NCBI GenBank assembly: GCA_963752855.1
Contig: CAVVZX010000036.1
Span: 221,610-285,609, forward strand
Reading direction: 5' to 3'
From: DATJPW01 sp963752855
Lineage (GTDB): Bacteria; Desulfobacterota; Desulfomonilia; Desulfomonilales; Desulfomonilaceae
Length of the DNA stretch: 64,000 bases
Each line of letters opens with the position of its first letter. The stretch's first letter is position 1. Positions 49,328 to 58,374 of this stretch are shown here, in pieces. A model generated the notes under the pieces. It had not been told where the DNA came from, did no database searches, and saw only the letters and a program-made list of their open reading frames with translations. The position numbers and the translations under genes were made by a program.

Positions 49328-50614
49328 ATGCCTCGCTCGCTCCCTCTCTGGGTATCCGGCAGTTCCTTTTTCGGTTTGAATTATTCTCTTGTAGTCATCG
49401 CGGTTTTGCTTTTTCAAATTTATTTTTGGGCCGTTGGCTTCCGAGACTTGTTACAGACCCAGCTATGGGTTCCCGGTATCCGGCCGGGAGGCAAAATAGA
49501 TCCGTCGGAAGATTTCCCACTTATTTCAGTTATAGTGCCTGCGCACAATGAACAGGCAACGATAGAGGAATGTCTGAGGTCCGTATTGGAACAGGATTAC
49601 CCGCGCTATGAAGTTATTCTGGTCGACGACAGGTCCAAAGATCTCACGGCTTCGATAGCCTCTGACTTGGCCCGGGGCAGATCTAATTTTGAATTGATCA
49701 CCCTCCGGAATCTGGCTCACGGGTGGACGGGTAAATGCCACGCTCTGGACGTAGGAGTCAGACATGCTTCGGGTGAATGGCTGGCTTTTCTCGACGCGGA
49801 CAGTAGCCTCGACAGGACTGCGCTGAGCCAATGTTACCGGGCGGCTCTGAAAAACAAAGTGAGCATGGTCACCCTCAGCCCCCAATTCATACTCAAGACT
49901 TTTTGGGAAAAAGCGCTCCAGCCGGCATTTGCGGTTGCATCCTCTATCTTGTTTCCATTGCCTCAAGTCAACGATCCCGCCAGCCCTGTGGCCTCTGCCA
50001 ACGGGATGTTTTTCCTGATAAGCAGATACGCTTACGAGAAAATCGGTGGCCACCATGACGTGAAGGGCCTGGCCGTGGAAGATATCGGAATCGGAAAAAG
50101 GGTCAAGGCGTCAGGTCTGGGACTGCTTTTTGCCAACGGTAGACATTTGTTGCGAACGCACATGTACACGGGATTCCGAGCGACCCTGGATGGGTGGACG
50201 AGAATTCTCGCCGCTTCGATGAATTACAACGTGGCCACAGTGGCTCGCCATTTGGCTATCCACACGCTCATGAGCCCTTTCGTTGCGGTTCTTGCTCTAT
50301 ACCTTTTTGTGCCCGCTGCGCAACGATTCTTTCCAGCCACTTGGTTCGTATTGCCCCTTATTCTTGCAGTGGAAATACTTGTGGTCCCGCCCTGGTTTTG
50401 TTCCCAGTTGGGTATATCCAAGAAATACTGCGTGCTGATGTGTATAGGAAACTTGTTTCTGATATGGACCTTTGCGGTCATGATTAAGAAAATCTTGATG
50501 AAGGAGGCTCTCCAATGGAGGGGGACGATCTACGATACCCACCTTTACCAGCCCACCGCGTTGAACCCTGCAGCCGGTTCACGTGAGACCGGTTCCGCTG
50601 TCGAACACTTCTGA
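49328..50614 (+). CDS. family 2 glycosyltransferase, HpnB-like
   Basis: 428 residues. ATG 49328 follows AGGAGGGG by five or six bases; the 48 residues upstream in frame lack a ribosome site. N-terminal membrane helix (LVVIAVLLFQIYFWAVGF), GT-A domain (SVIVPAHNEQATIEECL, VILVDDRSKD, FLDADSSLDRTAL, acceptor motif VEDIGIGKRVK), then three C-terminal helices (about 320-345, 350-370, 390-415). The layout matches hopanoid-associated HpnB transferases, which are inner-membrane proteins; other polyisoprenoid GT2 enzymes share it. The frame is intact. Confidence 0.82.
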   Translation: MPRSLPLWVSGSSFFGLNYSLVVIAVLLFQIYFWAVGFRDLLQTQLWVPGIRPGGKIDPSEDFPLISVIVPAHNEQATIEECLRSVLEQDYPRYEVILVDDRSKDLTASIASDLARGRSNFELITLRNLAHGWTGKCHALDVGVRHASGEWLAFLDADSSLDRTALSQCYRAALKNKVSMVTLSPQFILKTFWEKALQPAFAVASSILFPLPQVNDPASPVASANGMFFLISRYAYEKIGGHHDVKGLAVEDIGIGKRVKASGLGLLFANGRHLLRTHMYTGFRATLDGWTRILAASMNYNVATVARHLAIHTLMSPFVAVLALYLFVPAAQRFFPATWFVLPLILAVEILVVPPWFCSQLGISKKYCVLMCIGNLFLIWTFAVMIKKILMKEALQWRGTIYDTHLYQPTALNPAAGSRETGSAVEHF

Positions 50615-50952
50615 ACCATCCAAAATGCGGACCGCCTGTTATTGCGAGTGAACCTGATGAAATTACGGCCAGTTGAAGCGAAGAAGGTGAAGGTAGTAAA
50701 ATCGGTGAGATAACGATCACGGTGACGATTTACTCGATCAAGATATATTTATCACCGTTCGAGTATCGGGCCTGTAATCAGATTGGATTGTTTATGGTGA
50801 TCTTGGTTCTGCGAAACGATTTCTCAAATGGATTTTTGAGGTGGAGGACAAAATAGGGCCTGAAAAGAGCGCCTAAATTCGTATCCATGATCTCTGGCCT
50901 AGCCAACAGCTAATCTGCATAGACAATTGCACCGGCAACGATATTCCGTCCG
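50615..50952. other. intergenic stretch after the glycosyltransferase
   Basis: 338 bases with no gene on either strand. TACTCGA and TCGAGTA (about 50731-50765) form a 7-bp inverted repeat with a long AT-rich loop; not convincing as a terminator. It separates the glycosyltransferase from the convergent end of the cyclase pseudogene. Confidence 0.35.
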
Positions 50953-51280
50953 CTACGCGGATTGAGCCGACCCAATTGATTCCCGCAGCATCTTATATGC
51001 GCCGGAAGAAACAGACGTAAAACGTACAAGCCCTTCGAAGCCCACTTCGGTGTTGGTTACGGAGATCACCTTTCCGTAGATTTCCGCAGTTCACTTGGCT
51101 GTCGGGAGCTTGCTCCACAACCATCCGTATGTCTTCCCATGCAGAAATCCTTGTTGCGAATATCACTTTTGCCGAGGTGAGCGAAGCGTATGCGATCCGG
51201 GCGTTCTCCCCTTTCCCGGACATTATTTTTTGGTCTAGCCGAAACACCTGAACCGCTATCCCGTCGCCCACCGGGCTCAC

Positions 51281-53198
51281 CCATCTTCTACAGTCATTGA
51301 TAAAAGTTAGTTTGTTTCGAGATGTTAGTAGCGCGCGACGAATCTGTGGCACCAGGTTTCTGGATCCCTGGAGGAAGGGACCGGTTACTATTTGAGGTCG
51401 AGCGGCACGTTACGGATGTTGGGAGGCAGGGCTACCCCTGCTGCCCGGCAGACCGTGCTACACGTTCCTTTGGGCTGGGAGCGCAGGATAAAGCGTTTCC
51501 CTGCGTGCTCCAGCTCCACTTCGGTCAGGCTGTCCAGATCGAGCTTGATGTCGGCCCATTCGCATGAGACCTCTCTGGCCTCAAGACGCTCTTGCAACGC
51601 CTGGCGTAGGACCAGAGCCAGGAAGGAGCAGAAGACGTGTCCTCGGATCGTCCGGTCGTACTTGTGGTACACCGGTCTGGTGCTGAGCAGGGTCTTGGCT
51701 GATCGGAAGAGCTGCTCCACCATCCAGAGCTGCTTGTACTTCAGGCCTACCTCGGCTGCCGGGAGGCTGGTGTTGGTCCTGAGAACCCACTTGCCGTCAA
51801 AGCGTGACTCAGCCTTCGCCTTGTCATAGTCGATGCGGAAAGTGTCGCCGGTGGTTGCAAGATACCTTCGGAACCCCTTGTTTCCCACCAGGGACTTGTC
51901 GCCCTGCTTCAGTCGCTCTTCCAGGGCACAGAGGATGGCTGCTCGGTCAGCAGCGTCCTTCTTGGCCTGGTCCTCATTGACGCAGACCACATAGCGCCTG
52001 TCGTCTACGATCACTTCCTTGACCTTCAAGGGGGAACGAGAAGCGCCTACCACCTGATAGCGTCCTGCTCTGGAGAGCACCTCCTGTTTAACTTCCTTCA
52101 CCGCGCGCATTCGGGCTCCCAGGATGTACGGCCACTCTCGCTTCTCCAGCTCTTCGATGGTATCTTGGCTGATCATGCCGCGGTCAGCCACGATACAGAC
52201 ACGGCCGATGGAGAACCTAGATCGGAGCCGATCCACGACCGGTATCAGGCTTGTCACGTCCGCGGTGTTTCCTGGCCACATCTCGCAACAGATCGGTCGG
52301 CCTTCGTTGTCGATCACCGCTCCCACCACCATCTGTTTCAGATCCGGCCGATGATCCTTGTTATGGCCTCGCTTACCCAGTGTCTCTCCTCCTTCTCCCT
52401 CGAAGTAGATGGAGGTCGTATCGAAGAAAACCAGGTCAAGTGCAGAGAACAGATCTCGTGATCGGAAGAACAGCTCTTCCTCAATGAGATCCTTGACGCA
52501 CCGAGGGGCTAGAGTCCTGCCAGCTTGTAGTGCCTCGGGCAGCTCTTCACCCAACCAGGCCATAGCTCGATAGAGGTGATGGAGATCCAGCTCATCGGCG
52601 CCACTTATCCCGTAGTCTTGTACCCACTTGCTGCAGGAACGGTCCGATCCAGACGCAAACAAGCGGTTGAGCACGGTAATGAACACAGCCCGCTCAACGG
52701 GAAACTCGAACTTGCGGCCGGCACAACGGCCTCCTATGATTTCTCTTAACCCTGTTTCTCTCCACAGACGCTCGAAGATCAGTCCCGGACCGATCCTACG
52801 TACCGCTATCACCGGCGCCTCACCGCGACTCTGCGCGTCGATCACCATCATGGACTCGGAGTACTTGGCGCCAGAAGATAACAGCCGTTCAAGTTGGCCT
52901 GAAGCTTCAAGCTCATCAAGCCTCCCCAAGGAACAAATAACGTGCTGTTTGGAGCCGCCCTCTTGCCATCGGTTTTCGACTATTTGCAATAGGTTTTGTC
53001 TCCTGACTTCTTCTGACGAAAGAACATGGCGCCCTCCATGAAGACACCATGTTTCATATCACCACAAACCGATATGTCAAGCATCATTTATCAATGACGT
53101 GGCACCATGTTTTCGACTCCGGAAAAAGTCACCCCGCGTTATTTCAAGAACATAACCACTCTCCACCTCCAAAAAACGCCTAGAACTGTAGAAGATGG
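51281..53198 (-). mobile_element. IS1634-family insertion sequence, about 1.9 kb
   Basis: Bounded by perfect 14-bp inverted repeats, CCATCTTCTACAGT (51281-51294) and ACTGTAGAAGATGG (53185-53198), and containing one transposase gene. An inner 12-bp inverted pair also occurs, GTCATTGATAAA (51293-51304) and TTTATCAATGAC (53087-53098). Length and transposase family agree. I do not see an exact target duplication: the flanks read CTCAC and CCCAG. The cyclase gene reads through both flanks, which independently fixes the insertion to this interval to within a few bases. Confidence 0.85.
51388..53027 (-). CDS. IS1634-family DDE transposase
   Basis: About 546 residues. The long frame starts at TTG 52989, but the real start is probably ATG 53027 (MFFRQKKSGDKTY then LQIVENRW): one T is missing near 52984. 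DDE triad seen as Asp in FFDTTSIYFEG, Asp in IVADRGM, and Glu in the YKQLWMVEQLFRSAK segment that follows the beta-strand insert; the R...K spacing after Glu fits the IS4-superfamily YREK signature. Apart from that one base the gene is intact, so the element may still be active. Confidence 0.88.
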
Positions 53199-55050
53199 CC
53201 CAGAGTCTCATCTCTATCGATCAGATAAGCGCCATGGGGACCGGCAACGCCTCTGACGTCGTACAGTTCGATCTTTCCCGGCACCCCTTTCATTTCAACT
53301 TCGAGAATTTGTCTCACATCAAGTTTTTCAGAAAGGCGTTCATATGTGCCTTTACTTATCAGAAACCTGCCCACCTACGGTAAAGGATTCTACTCTTCCG
53401 GTAAAGTTCACTTGCGCTCCAACTGCTCCGTATTTGGCTCGTTTTTCCGACCCAATATTCCCCACCACGACTTCGCCCGTGTTGACAGCCACTCCCATTT
53501 CGAGATGCGGCAAACCATCGGCCTCGTTCCGTGCGTTAATATCCGCCATAGCCAGTTGCATCTTCAGTGCGCACGATACTGCCAACTCGGGATGATTTTC
53601 CAGGGTCTCCGGCGCTCCAAAGAACGCCAGAATGCCATCCCCAATGATTTCGTCAATGATGCCGTGGTGATCCAGGATGATTTCCACCATCTTGCCCAAA
53701 TATCGATTCAGAAACTTGATCACCTGCTCAGGGCGCATCGTTGAGGTGAGGGCAGTGAATCCTCTCAGATCGGACATCATGATGGAAAGCTCTCTTATTT
53801 CTCCCCCAAGTTTGAGCCCATCTTTAGAGTCAAGAAGTCGCCTGACCACTTCTTGAGTCAAATAGCGACCAAAAGTGTCTTTTATGCGGTCCCTGTCCTT
53901 CAATCCTTCCGTCATCTTGGTAAAGGCCAGCGCCAACTGACCAACTTCGTCAGCAGACTTAATGTCCGTAAGGTCGATATCGAGATCGCCATCGGCGACT
54001 TTGACTGTTTCGCCGGCCATGCGGCGTAAAGGGCGGCTGATAGATCGCGCAACCAAAACGGAAGCCAGCAGAAGCAATGCGATCCCTGCCACCGCCAAGA
54101 GAATTGTTGTTTGAAACAACGCCTCGACCTCGGCGAACAATTCCTTCTTTGGCATGATAGCAGCAAGCGTCCAGCCAGGTGGGCTTATTCTCGTAAACGC
54201 CAAATAGGAATCGATTCCTGTCATACCCGGACCAATGTCATAGAACCCGGATTCCTCGGTTAACATGGCTGCCGCATACCTCTTGGCTTGTGGATGTCCA
54301 GCCTCATCGGCTGCATTGAAGACCGACGTGCGCATCACTCGTTTAGGATTTCTATTGGTGACAAAAGTCCCTTTGTCCGAAATCACCGACAGGAATCCTG
54401 TCTCATAAACGTGTTTGGAATTGACAAGATTATTCAACCGTTCCAGAGAAATATCAGCTGTCACGACAGCCCTTACGTGCTCTGTCGAGTTTTCTTTCTG
54501 CTTGTCAAACATAGGGCGCGCGTAGGTAATCATCGGGACATTGCCCCCGCCCTCATCAAAATAGGGGTCTGTCCATATGGGGGTTCTTAGATTAACCGGA
54601 ACACTGAACCAACTCTTGGAGAAGTAATTGTATGAGGCTTTTCCGAGCTGCTCGAACTCGATCCCTGCTTTTGTCCTAAAGAAATAGGGAGCAAATCTCT
54701 CAATGTCTGACTTAAACATGTGGGGTAAAAAAGCCACCGTGGACCCGAATATCCTGTCATGTCCTTCCACGGTTCGTCTGATGTGATGGAGAAGGGTCTT
54801 CCTCATCCCAGGCGCTTGTCTCCATGAAGGCAGCCAAGTCGTCAACTGCTTGAGCCACCAATAGAAATTCCTGTTCGATTTCATTGGCCAGAGACAAAGT
54901 GAGATTTCGTGCGCTTTGTTCCGCCTCTTGCCTGATTAACTCTTTGGACCGACTATAATTCACCCCCAAGACCAAGGCCAGAACGAGGCAAGTGCTGCCG
55001 AGCACCAACAGGGCTATTTTGACTGCAATGCTATTGCGAATTGTTACCAT

Positions 55051-55392
55051 TTGCGGCGCCTAGCTCTGTTCGTAAAAAACTGCGCGATTTTGCATGTGTT
55101 ACGTTTCGGATCGATGTTCGCACAAGGGCCCAGGTGGCTATCGAGCGATCAATCGGCAAAGACGCGCCTGATCACAGAACATCGTTATTTCAGAGCCGAT
55201 TTCGAGAACATTTCGCCAGATAGAATAACACACATACTGGCTTACCAGCGCTTCCTTATCAGCATATATGAAACCGTCAAATATATTTGTGGATTGGAAG
55301 ACAATTACAGTTGTGCATGCGAGTATTGGTGAGTTTGAGCTGGAGCGCAAAGTCTCCAAGGCGCGCCGAATTTCGAAAGTGTTGACAACTTT
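55051..55392. other. intergenic region upstream of the cyclase gene
   Basis: 342 bases. ORFs of up to 93 codons on the plus strand lack ribosome sites and known features. AT-rich stretch near 55265-55290. No RNA gene or clear hairpin. It lies between the start of the cyclase gene and the end of the alcohol dehydrogenase on the same strand. Confidence 0.35.
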
Positions 55393-56496
55393 TCATTGCC
55401 CCCGCTCACAGTCACTCGTATCGCTGATTCGCAATACGGGCTTAATCGTGTCCCCGCTCTTGGCATCGGCAATGGCCTTATTGATATCCTTGAAATCATA
55501 AAACTTTACGAGACGGTCAAACTGAAACCGCCCTTTCCGATATAGCGCAATCAGTTTAGGGATAAAGCGCTGCGGCACAGCGGCGCCTTGGATTATGCCA
55601 AGAGTTTTGCGCCCTTCTTGGAGAGAGTCTGTTCCGCCGCCGGTGAGAAGGGCCACAGCGCCGTGGGGATTCAACACCTCAATGGCGAGTCGATGCATGT
55701 TCCAATTGCCGGAGGTCTCCACCACGTAATCAACGCCGCTGCCGGTGATATCAGTGATGCGGGAAGCGACATCCTCACGGCGATTATCGATTACGGAGGT
55801 GGCGCCCAACTCCAGAGCGAGTTCTAGCCGATTTGGTCTAATGTCCACGCCTATAATCGTCTTGGCCCCCACGATGCGAGCCGCCATAACCGCGGCGAGA
55901 CCGACCGATCCTGTGCCGAAGATAGCAACGCTTTGGCCTTTTGAAACTCCCAAAGAATTCATCACGGTTCCGGCTCCGGTCTGCATACCACAACCCAAAG
56001 GAGCCAAAATTTCCAAAGGAAGGTCCTTGGAGACCTTCACGAGGTTGCGTTTGGTCGCTAGCGAATAGGTGGCAAAGGAAGACTGACCGAAGAAGTGCCC
56101 GTGAACGCCGTTTGATTGCAGCGCATTGGAACCGTCCAACCTTGCGAAACCGAAGTTCGCTTCCCAGAAGCGCTCGCAATCTGCAGGGTGTCCGCTTCTA
56201 CATTGGTCGCAAAGACCACAGGACTGGTATGAGAGCACGACATGATCGCCCCGATTTACACCCTTCACGCGACTGCCGACCTGTTCCACTACGCCCGCTC
56301 CCTCATGACCCAGCACCGCCGGGCTATCGCCGGAATCCCACTCGTCGCACATGTCTATGTCAGTGCGGCAGATGCCCGAGGCCACGATGCGTACCAGAAT
56401 CTCATCTTCTCTAGGACCTTCCAGTTCCAAAGATTCGATCTTCAAAGGACCACCTTTTTTACGCAGGACGGCGGCCTGAATTTTGTGCGCTGCCAT
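55393..56496 (-). CDS. zinc-dependent alcohol dehydrogenase (aryl-alcohol type)
   Basis: 367 residues, medium-chain dehydrogenase. Catalytic zinc ligands: Cys in SGICRTD, His in LGHEGAG and Cys in LGCGMQTG; structural zinc site CGLCDQCRSGHPADC. NAD(P) motif GTGSVGLAAVMAARIVGA followed by GVDIRPNRL (an acidic residue at the end of the second strand, favouring NAD). The LGCGMQTGAGTVMN region resembles benzyl/aryl-alcohol dehydrogenases. It likely oxidises an alcohol in the cytoplasm; substrate unknown. The ribosome site before ATG 56496 is weak. The frame is intact. Confidence 0.9.
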   Translation of the reverse strand: MAAHKIQAAVLRKKGGPLKIESLELEGPREDEILVRIVASGICRTDIDMCDEWDSGDSPAVLGHEGAGVVEQVGSRVKGVNRGDHVVLSYQSCGLCDQCRSGHPADCERFWEANFGFARLDGSNALQSNGVHGHFFGQSSFATYSLATKRNLVKVSKDLPLEILAPLGCGMQTGAGTVMNSLGVSKGQSVAIFGTGSVGLAAVMAARIVGAKTIIGVDIRPNRLELALELGATSVIDNRREDVASRITDITGSGVDYVVETSGNWNMHRLAIEVLNPHGAVALLTGGGTDSLQEGRKTLGIIQGAAVPQRFIPKLIALYRKGRFQFDRLVKFYDFKDINKAIADAKSGDTIKPVLRISDTSDCERGQ

Positions 56497-56824
56497 TGCC
56501 GGTTTGCTCGCGGATAAATGTCTGTCGCAGGGTAAATGAGTGCGAACGTGTTCGATCTCCCGTTTCTTATTCGACGATTGCCGCTGCTCAAATTAATTCG
56601 TGTTTTCATCCAGTTGAATGGGGTGAACAATCTATGTATCGCGGAAAACAATTCACTCCGTTTCCACCAAGACACACTTTATATACAATACCGCGGTCGT
56701 GTCGATGATTCAGATGCGCCAGACTAAAGGTGGACTACTCCCTGAAAAGCGAATTGTCTATTCTGACAGACCCTAAACAACTCCATCGCAGAGGATCACT
56801 ATACAACCGCTCAAATTTTCATTC
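56497..56824. other. intergenic stretch between alcohol dehydrogenase and exporter
   Basis: 328 bases, no gene. TATACAAT occurs in TTTATATACAATACC near 56680-56695, but on the plus strand, away from the minus-strand genes. Nothing further can be supported. Confidence 0.35.
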
Positions 56825-57754
56825 TCATAGTTTCGAGCCAATTTCCGGGCTCGTCGCAGGGCGATTGACGAGATAGATGCCTGCGCCAACCAAGACGAGA
56901 GCGAGCAAGAGGATACTTGTGATTGGCTCGTGCAGGAGTGTTCCACCCGCTATGACACCGAAAAGCGGCGTAAGAAAGGTAAATGACGCCAGACGCGATG
57001 CAGGGTAATGCCGGATCAGCCAAAACCACGCTAGGTAAGTTATGAAGGCGACCCAGACAATTTGATACACCAGGCAAGCGATTATTAGCGGCGTAATGTT
57101 GAAAATTCCGGGTTCTCGCATGGCAATTGATCCGATAGGTAGCACCACAGCGGAGACAGCGAGCTGATAAAGCAAAGTCTTGCTCGGCGCAATTTTTGCC
57201 AGCGGGCTTGCCTTGACCAGAACGGTAGTGGCGCCCCAAAATACCGCGGCCGCCGCCAACATACTGTCACCAATGAGCATTCGATACGTGGGTAGGGTTA
57301 GAGACTCGCTAAATGCCGCCACAATTCCCGCGAAGGCGCAGCATAACCCCATCACTTGAATCAGCCTTAATTTTTCACTTGGAATAAACAGCTGAGCGCC
57401 TATAGCCACAACAAAAGGTGACAGATAGAGGAAGATCACAGCCCGTGACGCACTCGTGAATTCAAGGCCCCAATATATCATGACAAACTCCAGCGCAAAG
57501 AGGAGACCGGCGCCGATACCGTACCACAGTGTGCCGTCCCTCTCCAGAAAACGCTGTCCGCGTGCCGTCATCCATATCAGAAGTAGAATAGTGGAGCCAA
57601 TGGACCGAATACCGGATTGCCATATGGGGGAGATGCCTTGGTTGGCGATTTTAACCGTAACTTGTTGCAGACCCCAACTCACGCAAAGCACTACCAAAAC
57701 CAATATGGCGGTGAGGTCTAGAGCGTCCTTCTTCTCTGTCCAGTTATAACTCAT
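56825..57754 (-). CDS. EamA-family (DMT) membrane exporter
   Basis: 309 residues with ten hydrophobic segments in two repeats of five, the drug/metabolite transporter fold. First EamA half about residues 18-150 (ILVVLCVSWGLQQVTVKIA; RAVIFLYLSPFVVAIGAQLF), second about 165-295 (SAVVLPIGSIAMR; SFTFLTPLFGVIAGGTLLHEP). The FLYLSPF and SFTFLTPLFGV motifs are typical. Such proteins export amino acids or metabolites; the substrate is not readable. ATG 57754 has a weak GAGAG upstream. The frame is intact. Confidence 0.9.
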   Translation of the reverse strand: MSYNWTEKKDALDLTAILVLVVLCVSWGLQQVTVKIANQGISPIWQSGIRSIGSTILLLIWMTARGQRFLERDGTLWYGIGAGLLFALEFVMIYWGLEFTSASRAVIFLYLSPFVVAIGAQLFIPSEKLRLIQVMGLCCAFAGIVAAFSESLTLPTYRMLIGDSMLAAAAVFWGATTVLVKASPLAKIAPSKTLLYQLAVSAVVLPIGSIAMREPGIFNITPLIIACLVYQIVWVAFITYLAWFWLIRHYPASRLASFTFLTPLFGVIAGGTLLHEPITSILLLALVLVGAGIYLVNRPATSPEIGSKL

Positions 57755-58374
57755 GGCAGATCAACTCTCACAAAAATCTTTGAAAGTCCAGTTGAGATCG
57801 ACTATTTAAGCTAGAAATCATTTCTTCTAATTGTGCTCAAAACAGCGTTCAGTGTCGCATCCAAAGCTCAGAAAAAGAAAAAGGCTTGGTCGTCCTGTGA
57901 CCGCCCCTTGACAGAAGAGGCAATTGCAGTGTGTTTTTCGTCTGTCGGGACGTGGCTCAGTCTGGTAGAGCACTGCATTCGGAATCCAGTGCAGCCCCTA
58001 GTATTTACGCGGTGGCAAATCAATTCCCCGGAAAAATCAAACACCACTAAGCACAATGAGTTAGCATGGGTACCTGTTGGCGCTCCAAAAGGTATGGAAG
58101 GAGTATGGAAAGATTTCTACCCCCGTATCCGTAATCTATCCCTAACAAGTTCCACTTCATTTTCAAACAACTTATCAATTCCACCAATCCTTTCGTGATC
58201 CCATCTTCACAATCTGGCAACTTTCGTTTCCGATGGGCGCCGTTTGGACACCAGACTTTGCGACGCACGTGCTTCTGTGCTATGTGTGTAAGATCTGAAC
58301 CTGCCAATGGACCCTAAAACCGCGAGAGAAAAAATACGGCAGGGCATCGCCAGGAAAACGGTTAGGGGAAGACC
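57755..58374. other. non-coding region with a truncated tRNA-Pro
   Basis: 620 bases between divergent genes. Apart from the tRNA fragment listed next I see no gene: the ORFs of up to 121 codons overlap the tRNA fragment and have no family features. The end carries the ribosome site GGGGAAG of the TPR-OGT gene. Confidence 0.45.
57946..57988 (+). tRNA. truncated tRNA-Pro(CGG), 5' part only
   Basis: CGGGACG, TG, a D-arm (GCTC-AGTCTGGTA-GAGC), and an anticodon arm CTGCA-TTCGGAA-TCCAG with anticodon CGG (one C-C mismatch in the stem) match the first 43 bases of tRNA-Pro(CGG). No variable loop, T-arm or 3' acceptor strand follows; the next bases are unrelated. A remnant, not a functional tRNA. Confidence 0.75.

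Larger units (their letters stand above)
50953..55050 (-). pseudogene. Cache-HAMP-adenylate/guanylate cyclase gene split by an IS element
   Basis: Minus-strand gene running from ATG 55050 to a TAG at 50953-50955, interrupted by the IS at 51281-53198. N-terminal helix (IALLVLGSTCLVLALVLGV), extracellular Cache domain, second helix (ILLAVAGIALLLLASVLVA), HAMP, class III cyclase domain (IMMSDLRGFTALTS; metal Asp in DEIIGDGILAFFG; GEVVVGNIGS and KYGAVGAQVNFTGRVES), then LEVEMKGVPGKIELYDVRGVAGPHGAYLIDRDETLG where the IS begins. On the other side the rest continues (IAVQVFRLDQKIMSGKGENARI; GLVRFTSVSSGAYKMLRESIG), a PilZ-like regulatory end. Extra frame changes near 54790, 53360 and 51090. The product would lose its C-terminus, so probably non-functional or altered. 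Confidence 0.85.

Noticed and set aside
52124..52487. Short plus-strand ORFs inside the transposase gene
   Set aside because: Antisense shadows of an intact IS1634-family transposase.
55941..56414. 157-codon Arg-rich ORF antisense to the alcohol dehydrogenase
   Set aside because: A typical shadow ORF; the dehydrogenase is intact and well conserved.
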